Source: Archilochus colubris
Taxonomy: Eukaryota > Chordata > Aves > Apodiformes > Trochilidae
Assembly (NCBI GenBank): GCA_023079485.1
Contig: CM041092.1
Span: 1,069,627-1,133,626 of the forward strand
Direction of reading: 5' to 3'
Length of the DNA stretch: 64,000 nt
The first letter of the stretch is position 1. Every line of letters begins with the position of its first letter. The notes beneath the pieces were generated by a model that was not told the DNA's origin, searched no databases, and saw only the letters and a program-made list of their open reading frames with translations. Of this stretch, positions 22,322-33,500 are shown in pieces. The translations under genes were made by a program, and so were the position numbers.

Positions 22322-22409
22322 AGAACCAGAAATAGGAGAAACAGAAGGAAAGTGGCTGGGTCTGGAGAACCAGAAATAGGAGAAACAGAAGGAAAGTGGC
22401 TGGGTCTGG
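22322..22409 (+). repeat. 44-bp tandem duplication
   Basis: Two adjacent 44-nt copies beginning AGAACCAGAAATAGGAGAAA and ending GTGGCTGGGTCTGG (22322-22365 and 22366-22409). They look identical by eye, which suggests a recent event. Confidence 0.93.
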
Positions 22410-22538
22410 AAGCAGAGGAAAACCTGGGACGCAGAGCTGGGGTTTTCCCTTTGCTGCTGGTGCCAGGGGAGGATCCCAAGGTGCAGGATGCTCCAAGGTG
22501 GCAGCAAAGCTGGGAAGGGGTCCCTGTGCCCAGCCCAC

Positions 22539-22705
22539 CTCTCTCACTGGCATCGTCCACCAGGATGATCTCAGCCAGCAGGCGGGGGGCTGAGCGGCTG
22601 ATGACGCTGTGGATGGTCCTGAGCAGGGTGCTCCAGGCTTCGTTGTGGAACACGATGACTACACTGGTGTTGGGCAGCTCATCAGGGTACACTTTGGTCT
22701 TGCAC
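22539..22705 (-). CDS. GALNT13: GALNT13-like coding exon 3: start of GT-A domain
   Basis: The exon encodes residues 105-159 with flanking split codons (phase 2 in, phase 1 out). It opens [20 protein letters not shown], continues [14 protein letters not shown] and ends ILVDDASER. This is the first beta-alpha unit of the GT-A fold, which binds [19 protein letters not shown] and LVDDASER are core family motifs, and NTS at N116 is a sequon. The middle is unusual: [14 protein letters not shown] replaces the INRS-type segment I remember from mammalian GALNT1 and GALNT13, which removes a potential sequon. The acceptor TTTGCAAG is adequate. The donor GAG|GTGGGC is weak after +2. The gene assignment is firm; the exon is more diverged than exons 1, 2, 5, 6 and 7. 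Confidence 0.92.
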
Positions 22706-23959
22706 CTTGCAAAAAAACCAAACAAATGCAAAAACAAGCAAACAAACAAAAAGAGAGAGAGAAAAAATCACAGAAGGAAAGGAAGGGTTAATCTCTAACG
22801 AAGTCTTCGAGAAATCTTTGAAGATTCTCTGGGTTGAAGGGCACAGGCATCTGAGACCTTCCCATCTTTTGCTCATCTTTGGTGGCCTCTCAAAGAAAGA
22901 AGGAAAAATGTACTGTTTTTCAGAACACTCCATATGCCCATTCAGTGGGAGAGTCAGAGGTGGAATCATTTCACCTACGTTTGGAAAATTAGATGTTAAG
23001 GCAAAGTGAGCAATGGGCAGCAAACCTTCCTGATTTTGTGGAACAAACTGAAGCCAATTGCTTATCACAAGAGACAACTCAGTATTCTGCCTATTCCTCC
23101 AAGTCTTGGACAGATTGCAAGAACACAAACTCACCTCCATCAACCTGTCAAGTTAGGTCACCTAAGCACACCTAATGTGGATTATTGATCCTCCTGACTT
23201 AAAATAACTTGCACTTTTTTTTTTCTTTTTTCTTTTCTTTTTTTTTTTTAATGATTTCTCTATTGTATGAACTTCTAGTCTAGGAAAGTGCTTCCAGCAG
23301 GGCCGGGGCAGTGTGCATGTACAGCACAGCAGCACAGACACAGCAGGGCATTAAACTGTAGGCTAAGAGAGGAGAAATTAAGTGCAGCTTTTCAGGGCAT
23401 CTTCTTTGTAACACCACACATCTTCCCTACAAAAACCTGAACTGGTGACTTGTTCCTGAGCACCTACACACCCTTTTAGCCTCTGCTGGGACACATGCTC
23501 AGCACATCACCCCTGCCCATGGTACCTGGAAGCCCACACAGAACGCGCTGAGGAGCAGCCCCCCTGCCAGCAAACCTCTCCCCAAGGGCCAAGGGGTGAA
23601 GAGGATCCCAGAAGAAAAGCCAGCCTGTCACACAGCTTCCCTCTTAAACATCATCTGCCCCTGCACAACTCTCTGTAACCTTTCCTTCTGCCTCACTGGC
23701 ATTTAAAGCAAAACAGATAAAAGGACATCGTGGCCACAGCTTTCAAAATACAAGGTGAGGAGGGGATAGGGAGGAATACAGAACAACATGGATTGCTGGG
23801 ACACAGCTCTGAGGTGCTTGGTGGAGATTTATATGTAAACAATGACATATAGATGTGCACAACCCATCTGTGGGCAATGTATAATAAAATCTGTGCACAC
23901 ATATAAGTCGTTGACAACCAGATCTGACAGCAGAAAGGCAATGCTAACTGTGATCAGAT

Positions 23960-24090
23960 GTGTGTGTAAATAAATGCTATTAATATAAGAATATAAAGCA
24001 CAAATATTAATATATAGTGTTAATTATATAAACATATTCTTATATAAATAGAAATAATATGTTATGTATATTAATATATAAATATATGAA
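23960..24090. repeat. AT-rich low-complexity stretch
   Basis: TATTAATATA-type sequence in intron 2. No further structure recognised. Confidence 0.75.
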
Positions 24091-27000
24091 AAACATATAC
24101 AGACCCCTCAGCCCTGTCATCAATTTGATGAAGACCACTGCAGCTTCCTGGTATCCATCCCACCTTTCAGCAATCTAATTAACAATACAACTATCCAGTA
24201 ATGATGGATAGATTCAGACCAATTCAGTCCTTTATTAATCATCCCCTACAACAACTCCCTCTGCTTCCCCAGAGGAGGCAGAAGGAGGGGGATTCCGTAA
24301 GGCCAGCACACCCAAAGAAGGACAATCTGAATTTATTTATTTCCAGGGCACAGTAAAAGGTTTCCCCACACACATCACTGCCCTGGGAAGGTGCCTGGTG
24401 TCACCCTGGCATCCCAAACTCGGGTATCAAAGGCTGCCAACCCCACAGGCTGTCACACCAACCTCACTGCTGGCTTCGTTCAGAGCTGTTTCCCAGAGCT
24501 TCACATCAGACTTCAAAGGACATACAAAGCTGGAATTTATTCTGCTTGTCCTGCACTTCACAACACTCATTTTAGTTCTGTTTAAAGCAGACACAATTTT
24601 GTAAACTGTAGAAGTGCTACACAAGATTATGTCTTAAAATACTCAGAAATGCACATCAGTAGTGAAAGGAGACAGGAAGAGAAGTGCAACCATGAACAGG
24701 GGAAACTGTTGGGGTTTCTGCTTAGTTTTGCAGCCAATTATCCCGTGGGATTATCCCATCTGGAGAAGGAATGCTCAATTCCAAACCCATCCATCCTGCA
24801 GCTCCCCAGGGACACCAAGTGATGCAGAGGGATGAGCTGATCCCACCTCTGCTTGTCAGAGGAGCCTCAATTAAACCTAGTCATGCTTTTTTTTTTTCTT
24901 CTTTAATTGGAGCCATTTGATTCCAGCAGAAGATGTAAATGCTGGTAGTTTGTCTAGGTGACACCATTCCACCCTTGTGTAGCCATGGCTTAGGAGATGC
25001 CACCTCAGGGCTCTTCACTCCACTCTGCCCTGGGCTCACCCCCCCAGCACCCAGAAAATCCAAGAGGCAGACAAACACACAGGGACTCCAACCCAAGCAG
25101 ATCTACCACACTTTATTTTTTTTCTGTCTCCTGGAGCCTCCCCTGCACTCCTGGAGAGCTGGTTTTGTAAAGCAGAGCCCAAGGACAAGATATTACCTGG
25201 GCATCAGCACTGAGGGCAATGGGCACTTGGAATCCCAGCTCTGACACCAGGAATCACAGCCCCTGGCATTTACAGGTGGATTTCTGGGTTGTTTAGTTGC
25301 TACACAAGTTTTTGGGCTCCCTCTAAAGCCATCTGCACAACACCAGAGTGTGGCAACCAAAGTTATTTGGGGACTAAGCTGATTCTGGCCACTTGGGTTG
25401 CAAGGGCAGCAAGGGCAGCAGTGCCTCCAGCCCCCCCCAAAGCCCAGGAACATTTCAGGGCAGAAGCTCAAGATTCATTTCATGTGGCTTTATGTTTTGG
25501 TTTTGTTCTTTTCTTTTTTTTTTACAGAGCATTCCTTCCTCCCTGGGAAGCTTTTCACCCCTCTTACCAACTCTGGTGGAAGCAGGAACATGGATTGGTT
25601 TCCCCCAACCTCCCTCCCCGTGACTGTAGCCAGCACCTGAGTCACTGCCAAAGCCAAACACCCCAGAGCAGCAGTAACACAGCCATGAGGTGGGTGTATG
25701 ATCACCACTCTGCTCTTCAGGGTAAATTCCTCTTGCCATTTGCAGGCAAAGGAGCAGTGGAAAAACAGCCCCAGCCCCTACACCTGGGAGCAGTTTGCCC
25801 CCTGCCCTCCCTCCTTACTCCTGCTGCACATCACCAGGCTCCCAGCCCCTCCTGCCTGGCTCATTCCCCTCCCTCAGATGCCCCCAACCCCACTTCTTGT
25901 TCAGTTTTTCTGCACAATCCAGGGCTGCAGGAACAAATCCAGAGTTTCCCACCACAGCTCAGCTCTTGCAGCCCCTCTGTGTCCAGCAGTACCTCCCCAG
26001 GGACCCTCCTGTGGGCTGAGCATCCCAATGGAGCATCCCATGGGAAGGACAGCATCCTGGGGAGCTGGTGGCCTTCCCAGGGAAGGTTGTCACCACCTAT
26101 TGCCACTTTGTCCTGGCAGAAGGGTGTTTCATCCCCACCCAAAGGCTCTGCTCACTGGGAAGGTGTTGTACCTTCCACAACTCGATGACACTGGCTCACC
26201 CTCAATTTTTTTCCTTTTTTTTTTTTCTGATTCCCAAAGGCACCAAGCATTGGAGAAGTGTTAAGTCATCTGCTCCTCACCCACTACCAGGGAGAGAGAC
26301 CCCCACTCCCCATCCCAAGCTGCTCCCAGATTGTCCAGCCCCCCCACAGAACCAAGGCTGCTCCCCAGGCACTCTCAGCTGGGACCTGATCTACACATGA
26401 AGTGAATACAGCTGAAAAAGAAAAGAAAAGAAAAAAAGCCACCACCAAACCAACCCACATTTTCCAAGATCAGCAGCATGGGACCAGAGGGAGACTCTAC
26501 CTGTTCACCTGTACCCTTCCCATCACCTGTGTGCAAACCCTGGGAGCCTGAGGGGTTGCACTGGGATTTTTATCCCTGCCAGAGCCCTGCTGCAGCTCCC
26601 AAGGAAGCAGCTCTGGGCAGAAGATCAGGCATGAAAGCAAAGTATTTTCAGGGGGAGAAAAAAAATGTAATTATTACATACAATTTATTATGTAGCATTT
26701 TTTATATGATGCATTTGGGAACACACACAACCCTGTTAAGTGTTTGTGGTTTATATGACTTGAGGGATTTTCGTTATTATTTAGTCATTACCTTTTATTG
26801 CTTTGCTTTACTGGAAACAGAGAAGATTAACACCCACACAGACAAGGCTGGTGAGGCAGATCCCTGGCCAGAACACCATGAGGGCATCCCCAGTCTCAGA
26901 CATAGGCTGTAGCCTTCAGGAGAGGAGGTGATGGGAAGAGAACAGGGTGAGTGCCCCATTTCCCAGCCCTAAAATTAACAAACTCCTGGTGTGCCACACA

Positions 27001-27224
27001 CTGCATCTCTCTCTGCTTTTCATTCATATTTTTCTTTTGATGAGTATCACTTGAGCAGCAGTAGCAGGATATTTCTGCAGGTATCTGATATACACATTAC
27101 ACAGGTGTATGTATGGAATGGAGGTGTGTTTTATTTATCTGTGCCTACAGAAACCCCATGGATACACAGAGGACAAACCCCAGCTCAGCAATGTGGGTCA
27201 GCAAGGTCTCTCCACACTATCAAT

Positions 27225-27292
27225 AAAACCCTGGACTGGTTTGGGTTGGAGAGGACTTTAAAGATCACCTTGTTCCAACCTCCTGCAAGGTT
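27225..27292 (-). mobile_element. CR1: CR1 LINE fragment
   Basis: CTGGTTTGGGTTGGAGAGGA, then CTTTAAAGATCACCTTGTTC and CAACCTCCTGCAAGG, matches a CR1 3' end read in reverse. Short and diverged. It lies in intron 2. Confidence 0.62.
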
Positions 27293-30254
27293 AAGATGAG
27301 GCTCTTGGACATGGGGATGCAATCCTGACCCTGGGATGGTGAAGTACCCTGGGTACCCCCACACCCACCTGCCCCCCAGCAGCACCCAGACACTGCTCAG
27401 GGGTATGGCTCAAAACCTGGAAGTGAACCAAGGCACAAGAAAACCTCACTCCTACCTTCACAGTCATGGACAGATGAAGAAAAACCCAACCCCTAGAGTG
27501 GTGTGAGCAGAAGTGATGAATTCAGCACCAGGCAGCAAGACCCTCTGCAAAACTGACAGCCCTGCACCACAGTTCTGAACTAAACACAGAAATTCCCCCT
27601 TTTCTAGGGGTGGTTACCTCCCACTGAACTGAACATCTTGCAGGTGTCTTACTGCCCTCATTTACTGCCACATCCACACATTTTCCTTCTGAAGAGTGAT
27701 CAGGAACCACTTTACACAAAGAGCAGGAGGTTAAACAGCTGAGCACAGGTCCTGAAACAACCCCCCAGGTGTCAGTGGTTTGGATTTGGAATAATATCCC
27801 ACACACCAGCTCCTAGGAGGACATTTCCCAGTTCTCAGATGAGCTGAGGGAAACTCCAGTACCTCTAGGATAAAACCCACCAGAATTTCAATGCCAGGCA
27901 GGAGCTGCAGACCCTGGGCCAGCAAGGAGGAACCGAGGGCAACCAGAGGTACAGAGAGGAGGTGGGAGGTGTTGGGCAACCTCAGCTACACCTTGGTGCC
28001 TCTAAGCTCAGGGATTTTATTTTGCAAGCTGCCCCTGTGACAGGCACTCCAGCTCAGCTACATCACCCCATCAAACCCCTTCCTAAAGCTGATTATTTTA
28101 CCCTGATGTCTGAGTGTCACTGGAGTTTTCTCTGCCAAGCAAGCAGAGGGGGGGGGTGAAAGGATGGGCATTCCCAGAGCCATGAAGGGAACACCTTCTG
28201 CACCAACAGAACTGCCTCCAGCCTTCTCCCAGCACATCCCAGACCTCCCAGGGCCAGCCTGGTGGTCACACCTCACCTCTGATGGGGTTTTTTTAATTAT
28301 GGTTATCTGCAGCTGTAAGGAGAGAAACCTGGCAAGAAAGGAACTCTCAGGGACTTGATCCAGCACGACTCAGAGCTGAGAGAGAGAACCAATACAACAC
28401 TTGCTGGTGCAAGACCAATGGATTAGATGTGACCAGCACAAAATAAAACAATTTACCCTCCCTAACCAGGGCTAAATTGCATGAAGAACAAATAGTGGTC
28501 TTGCCAAAAAACTCAAATCAAAGCTTCCTGCCCTGCAGCACCGAGTTGGAGGCACTGAAGGATTTTCACAGATACTTCACAAAGGGAATTTTCTCAGGCA
28601 GTGATTGCCATTCCTGCACTGCTTCTCCCAGAGCATTTCTCCCCCACCCTGGGACCACTTTTCAAGGTTTTTGCTTTGAAAAGCCAACATAATTCTAGGG
28701 CCCTGAGCTGAAGCCATGATTGCTATTTAGAAAACCATCATGTGAGTTTGTTGCTGCTCAGAAGCAGAGGCTCACAGCACGCAGAGCCACGCAAACAGGA
28801 GGCAGCAGCTCACTTCAGCCTGGATTTCAGTAAGAAAATCCAATTATAATGGGTTAGCAATTTGCAGAAGAGCACCTGCAACCTCATTCATGCAGAAACA
28901 ACTGGAGATGGATTTCTTCCCTTGCTGGAGAAAATACTAAGAAATAAAATTAAACAGTTCTATGCTGAATTAAATTGGGTTTAAGGTTTAACAAATTGCT
29001 GCTTTAAATTAGAGCTGACACTGATCAAGCTGGCCATTACCAGGAGAGCTCAGGCAACCCAGGGATGCTCCAAGTCAGAGATCCCTGGGGGTGATGGGGA
29101 GCACTGGGGTGACAGTGGCAGGCAGCAGGGACAGGAGGGGACTCTGCCACCTCCTTCCCCTCCAGCTGATTTCCTGATGGGAACACTTGTCCCTGAGACA
29201 CCAGAGCAACCTCTCATGGACCTCAGGACATCTCACCAACACAAACATCCCAGGATGGGAGAAGGACAAGAGCCAGGTGCCCAATTTCACAGCACCCTAA
29301 AGGGAATTTCTCATCAGCCACCCACCAGCCCAGCTTTCCTCCTTTCTGCAACTCATACAGTGGAACCTTTTTTCTTTTTTCCTTTCTTTTTTTAATCTTT
29401 CCTTGGGAAAACAAATTCCTCTCATCTGACAAACTCAAGTGTAAACCCAGAATTAGCTCAGTCCATCAAATATTCAGTCAGAAACAGAGAGTCTTAAAAA
29501 GTTTCAGGAGCTCTAAGATTTTCTCTGATTTTCTCCCCTCAAACACAAGTTTCTTATTCAGACTGATGCCATTTGTGCAGCAAAGCAGGAGAACCCTCTG
29601 CACCCACATACACTGAGAGAAGGGACAAAATTGCCCATGTGCAGCAAGGATCAAAGAGGACAAAGGAATGAGGAAGGGCAGGGCAGGAACAGAAGGAGTG
29701 GATCCATTTTATATTATATATATAAACACATATAAGATATATATGTCATAATGCATCTAAAATACATAAAATAAACCTCTATAAAGACACTACGTATAAA
29801 TACTATGTATACATGCAGTCCACAGCAATGCAGGAGGAGTTGCAGAGCTCAGGACTGCTTCCTGGCATCTGCCAAACCTTGATTTATAATGGGAAAGGCA
29901 CAGTGAGTAACAGACCCAGTGCAAATGGGATGCTCTGTCCCCCACGTCAATAAAAATGTCTTTCTGTCACACACTAAAGACATTAACCATAAAATTGTAC
30001 TCTTCCTAAATAGCAAAGCATTATAAATTGGTTTTCAGAGCAATTTAATGCTCCCTAAAGACAGAATATGTACAGAAAGCATCTGAAGAGGAAAATGAGG
30101 AAAGAAAAAAAATTTTTTTTAATTTTTTTTTTTTTTCCCATAATAATTTGCTCTTTCCAAAAGGCTACAAAACTTCTTTCCACCAAAGGAATGCCCTTAG
30201 AACTCTCCCAGCAGCAGACACCCCATCTCCCTTGGCCTGGGCAGAGCTATTCAT

Positions 30255-30404
30255 TCAGCCTGGGAATTTCCTCACTAAAAGGGTTGCCAGGCCCTGGCCC
30301 AGGATGCCCAGGGAGGTGGCCGCATCCCCAGCCCTGGGGGGTTTTCCTGGGGCTGTGGTGCTGGGGGAGCTGGGGTCAGCAGCAGAACCTGCAGGGTTGG
30401 ACTC
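30255..30404 (+). mobile_element. CR1: CR1-like sequence abutting the exon 2 donor
   Basis: CACTAAAAGGGTTGCCAGGC, CCCAGGGAGGTGGCCGCATC, a GCTGTGGTGCTGGGGGAGCT stretch and finally GGGTTGGACTC follow the order of a CR1 3' region in plus orientation. The match stops at the exon 2 splice donor. Diverged, so the call is moderate. Confidence 0.55.
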
Positions 30405-30406
30405 AC

Positions 30407-30575
30407 CCGTCCAGTCTCACGTCGGGCAAACTCCGGTTCAGGGCAATCAGGTCACTGGCCATCAGGTTAAACTGGTTGATCTTGAACAGCTCTTTCATCT
30501 TCTCCTGCTCCTCCTTGGGAATGAGCACAGCCTTCCCCATCTCTCCTGGTCCCTCCTGGTTCCGGGAAATAACAG
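30407..30575 (-). CDS. GALNT13: GALNT13-like coding exon 2: stem region
   Basis: The exon encodes residues 48-104 with split codons at both ends (phase 1 in, phase 2 out). It contains [17 protein letters not shown], then [20 protein letters not shown] and [13 protein letters not shown]. This is the stem that joins the membrane anchor to the catalytic domain, with an N-glycosylation sequon (N94-R-S) at the place where GALNT1 and GALNT13 carry one. The acceptor is CCTTCCAG and the donor is GG|GTGAGT. Compared with mammalian GALNT13 as I remember it, changes are conservative (DD to EE, EG to DG). The donor-proximal intron directly abuts CR1-like sequence (see findings). Length and phases fit the family exactly. 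Confidence 0.93.
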
Positions 30576-33500
30576 CTGGAAGGAAGAGAGCAAGAGGCTC
30601 AGGATCCAGGCAGCAGCTTCATTCCTCACCAGGGGTTTAACCAGGAATGGTAAAAAGGAACACAGCCCCAGGGCTCCTCCGGGAGGTTTTACATCCCTCT
30701 GCATCCAAGTTCATACCCAGATCCTTCTTAAGAGGATGAAAAGCCCCAGGTTTGTTCCTTTGGAGCTTCTGGGGGATCCCAGTGCTGGAGATGCACACCA
30801 GGGGGGTTTGAAACCACTTCCAGAACTGCTACTGGAAATCTTTGAAAAACTTACATATTAAGCCCATTCTAACCAAATTCTTTCAGTTTTTATGTCATTT
30901 TAACTTCAACACACATAACAGAATATTCCTGGGATATCAATTGATCATGGATGATGAAAGAAACCATCCTGAGAAATCTGTTACCCCCACCCTGGCAGAG
31001 CATCTTGGACAGATTATCAGAGACTCGTTTTGAGAAGCATTTGCAGAGTCCATTGTTCATTTCAAGGAAAATTAAAATATCACCCAAGCAGAGAAAAATA
31101 AGGAAGACACAGACTGCCTTTAGGAAGTGGTGTATGGAAAGAAACATCCCACATAAACAAATAATTATAATCATTATTCTAAAGCACAGGATGACAACCA
31201 TCTCCCACCTTTGCCTGCAGCTCAGCAGAAGAGCTCAGCTCCCCTCCCCCTGACACCTCACCCAGCTGCCAGCCCATCCAACAGCACAAGGAACACCTGG
31301 ATTTTTAAGGAAATTCACATTCTCACTTTAAATCAGCCTCTTGGCTGATTAATCAATACTGATTAATTTGTCTTCAGTGAGGACTGGTGCTCCCAGCCAC
31401 TCTCCCTTCCCAGCTCTGCATTTCCATGCCACGTTCCAACATCCCCGTCTCATCTTACCACAGGGATCTTGGTTTGCTTTTTCTGCCACCACAGTCATTT
31501 TTCAGCAGTATCAAAATTACTTTGAGAAACCTGATGCTCAATACCCTAGCAGCCTGGTACTTCTGGGGGCTTCTCTACCAGCTGAAGAGTAATTAGAACC
31601 TTCCTGCTCGCAACAGCAACACAAAGCTAAGAGAATACAGATTTTTCTGCAAAGCACCCAGACAAGTGACTTCTTGAGGAAAAATCCATTGTTTTTCCAA
31701 GCAGACCAGGCAGCAGTGCTTGCTACAACAGCCTGGCAGAAATTTACATAAAAGGCTTTTTAAAAATGAGTATTACAGAGTCTGGGCACACCGAGCCTGT
31801 CTCTGCAGTTCTGGTTTCCACTCCTGTTTACCACAGAACATTTTATGCTATCACTTGACAGATTATTTTTATTTTTTTTTAATCCTTCCTCCTGACCAGG
31901 AGCTGCTGCACCAGGCAGAACTCCCTGGGCACCTGCACTGCTCCTCCTTGTTTATGCTGCTCAAGTCCTCCCAGGACATTTCCTGGGGTTTATTTATGTC
32001 ATGTATAAACAGAAAGCACCTGGGATTAATGGCTGGTAATTAAACCTGGCCATGCCATCACTTTCTGGAGAGACCTCACCATGCAGAGCTGGTCCCTGGA
32101 GATGCAAAAGTTCTGGATGGCAATAAATCCTTCCTGCTTTTTACTGGGAGGGACAGGGGCAGGAGCTGGGAGCAGGCAGAAGGAGCCTGGGTGGCTGCTG
32201 GAACCTCAGGAAAGCAGGGGAAGCACAGAGAAGAGCTGGGCTGGTGTCTTTGGACATCAGAAACATGACCTGAATGGAAAGGAATTCCTCAAAACAAACA
32301 AAAAAAAAAAAGGGATGAATGTCTCTGAGGAGGAAGATGAGTGATGAGGAGGTGAAGGGTCCCTATGGCAGCCTCCAGTCCCTGCAATAGTAAGGCAGCA
32401 TAACAGAAAGTTGTGGGGTTTTTTTTAATTTTCTGCTGAAATACTTTGGGATTGGCTAAAAATACCTTAGGTGCAACTTTGCCTTGCAAAATGTTAAAAC
32501 TTTTCATTAAAACAAATCTTCTAGGGGAGGAAAAACAAAACCAAAAAGAGCTACCCCTGCTTAGCTCAGCCATTATGACCAGAATCAATCTGCTGCCTCA
32601 TTGCAGGAAGCCAAGAACCAAAACTTGGCACCAGGGAGGGGGTTCCCATGCTGAGCCCCAGTGAGAGGAAGGCAGCTGGAGAGGGTGCTGTGCTCCAGGG
32701 GAAATTCCCTGTGAATCCATTCCCAATCCCCACTCCACCATCCCTGGGACTCGGATCAAACTCAGCCTGGCAACTTCTGTTTGTTCCCCTGGGAAGCAGG
32801 AGCTGTACACTCCTTCATCTGCAGAACTGATTTTCATTACAAGATTCTGTCTCCTGCTGTTGTTTACTAACTCCATCAGGACAGCAGTTCAGAGAGATTT
32901 TCCTGTCCTGAAGTTTATTATAAAACCAATCAGAATTTCCTGAACAGCCTCTCCACTGGCAGGCTTTCATTCAAAGCCCAGAGTTATCAGATTACATTTC
33001 AATCACAGCTCACACCTATCTCTGATGCAGAAACATATTTAATTCTGCTACGGTTAAAATTCAGTGACTTCAATTTATTAAATCTTCAGAGGTGATGCAC
33101 GTGGGGTACGAATCAGCAACACACTCTGGTGATTCCAGAGCTGTGGTTTGAATCCATAGCCAGGACCAGCTCCCCTCCTGTGTCTCAATAAACAAGTTTT
33201 GCACCCACAGGCCCTGGAAGGAACATCCCCAGAGATCTCAACCCCAGCAGATGCAAAGCACACAACAACCTGACCACGTGCAAGGCAGGAAAAATAACCC
33301 TCTACAGGGTTAGAATAACCCTTTTCCCAACAGCATGTAAAGTACTAAAATAAAACCCAAGTAACCATCTCAGTAGGAGAGATGACAGGAATATTTAGCA
33401 CAGGGAGATGGTTTGCAGATAGCCCATTTGACCAAACTGCTGACAGAAAATTGACTTTTTGCTAGCACTGAATAGATTTGAGAATCTAATGATGGAGTGA

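Larger units (their letters stand above)
20445..22538 (-). other. Intron 3 of the GALNT13-like gene
   Basis: About 2.1 kb. From exon 4 outward it holds a GGGAAAAAAA-type array (20485-20876), two consecutive CR1 copies in plus orientation (about 20938-21281 and 21300-21753), an A-rich run (22258-22300) and a 44-bp tandem duplication (22322-22409). Very little of it is unique. Confidence 0.88.
22706..30406 (-). other. Intron 2 of the GALNT13-like gene
   Basis: About 7.7 kb, phase 2. Contents are T-rich runs near 23213-23250, an AT-rich stretch at about 23960-24090, a CR1 fragment at about 27225-27292 (-), a TA-rich patch at 29705-29760 and CR1-like sequence at 30255-30404 next to the exon 2 donor. 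There is no other gene. The longest open frame (25289-26188, plus strand) has no recognisable domain. Confidence 0.85.

Noticed and set aside
25289..26188. Plus-strand open frame of 299 codons in intron 2
   Set aside because: Pro/Ser-rich with no recognisable domain and no sign of codon constraint; open frames this long occur by chance in GC-rich intron. Expression data would be needed to reopen it.
30148..30861. Plus-strand 237-codon frame across exon 2
   Set aside because: It is antisense to the real exon 2 and CR1-like DNA, and has no similarity of its own.
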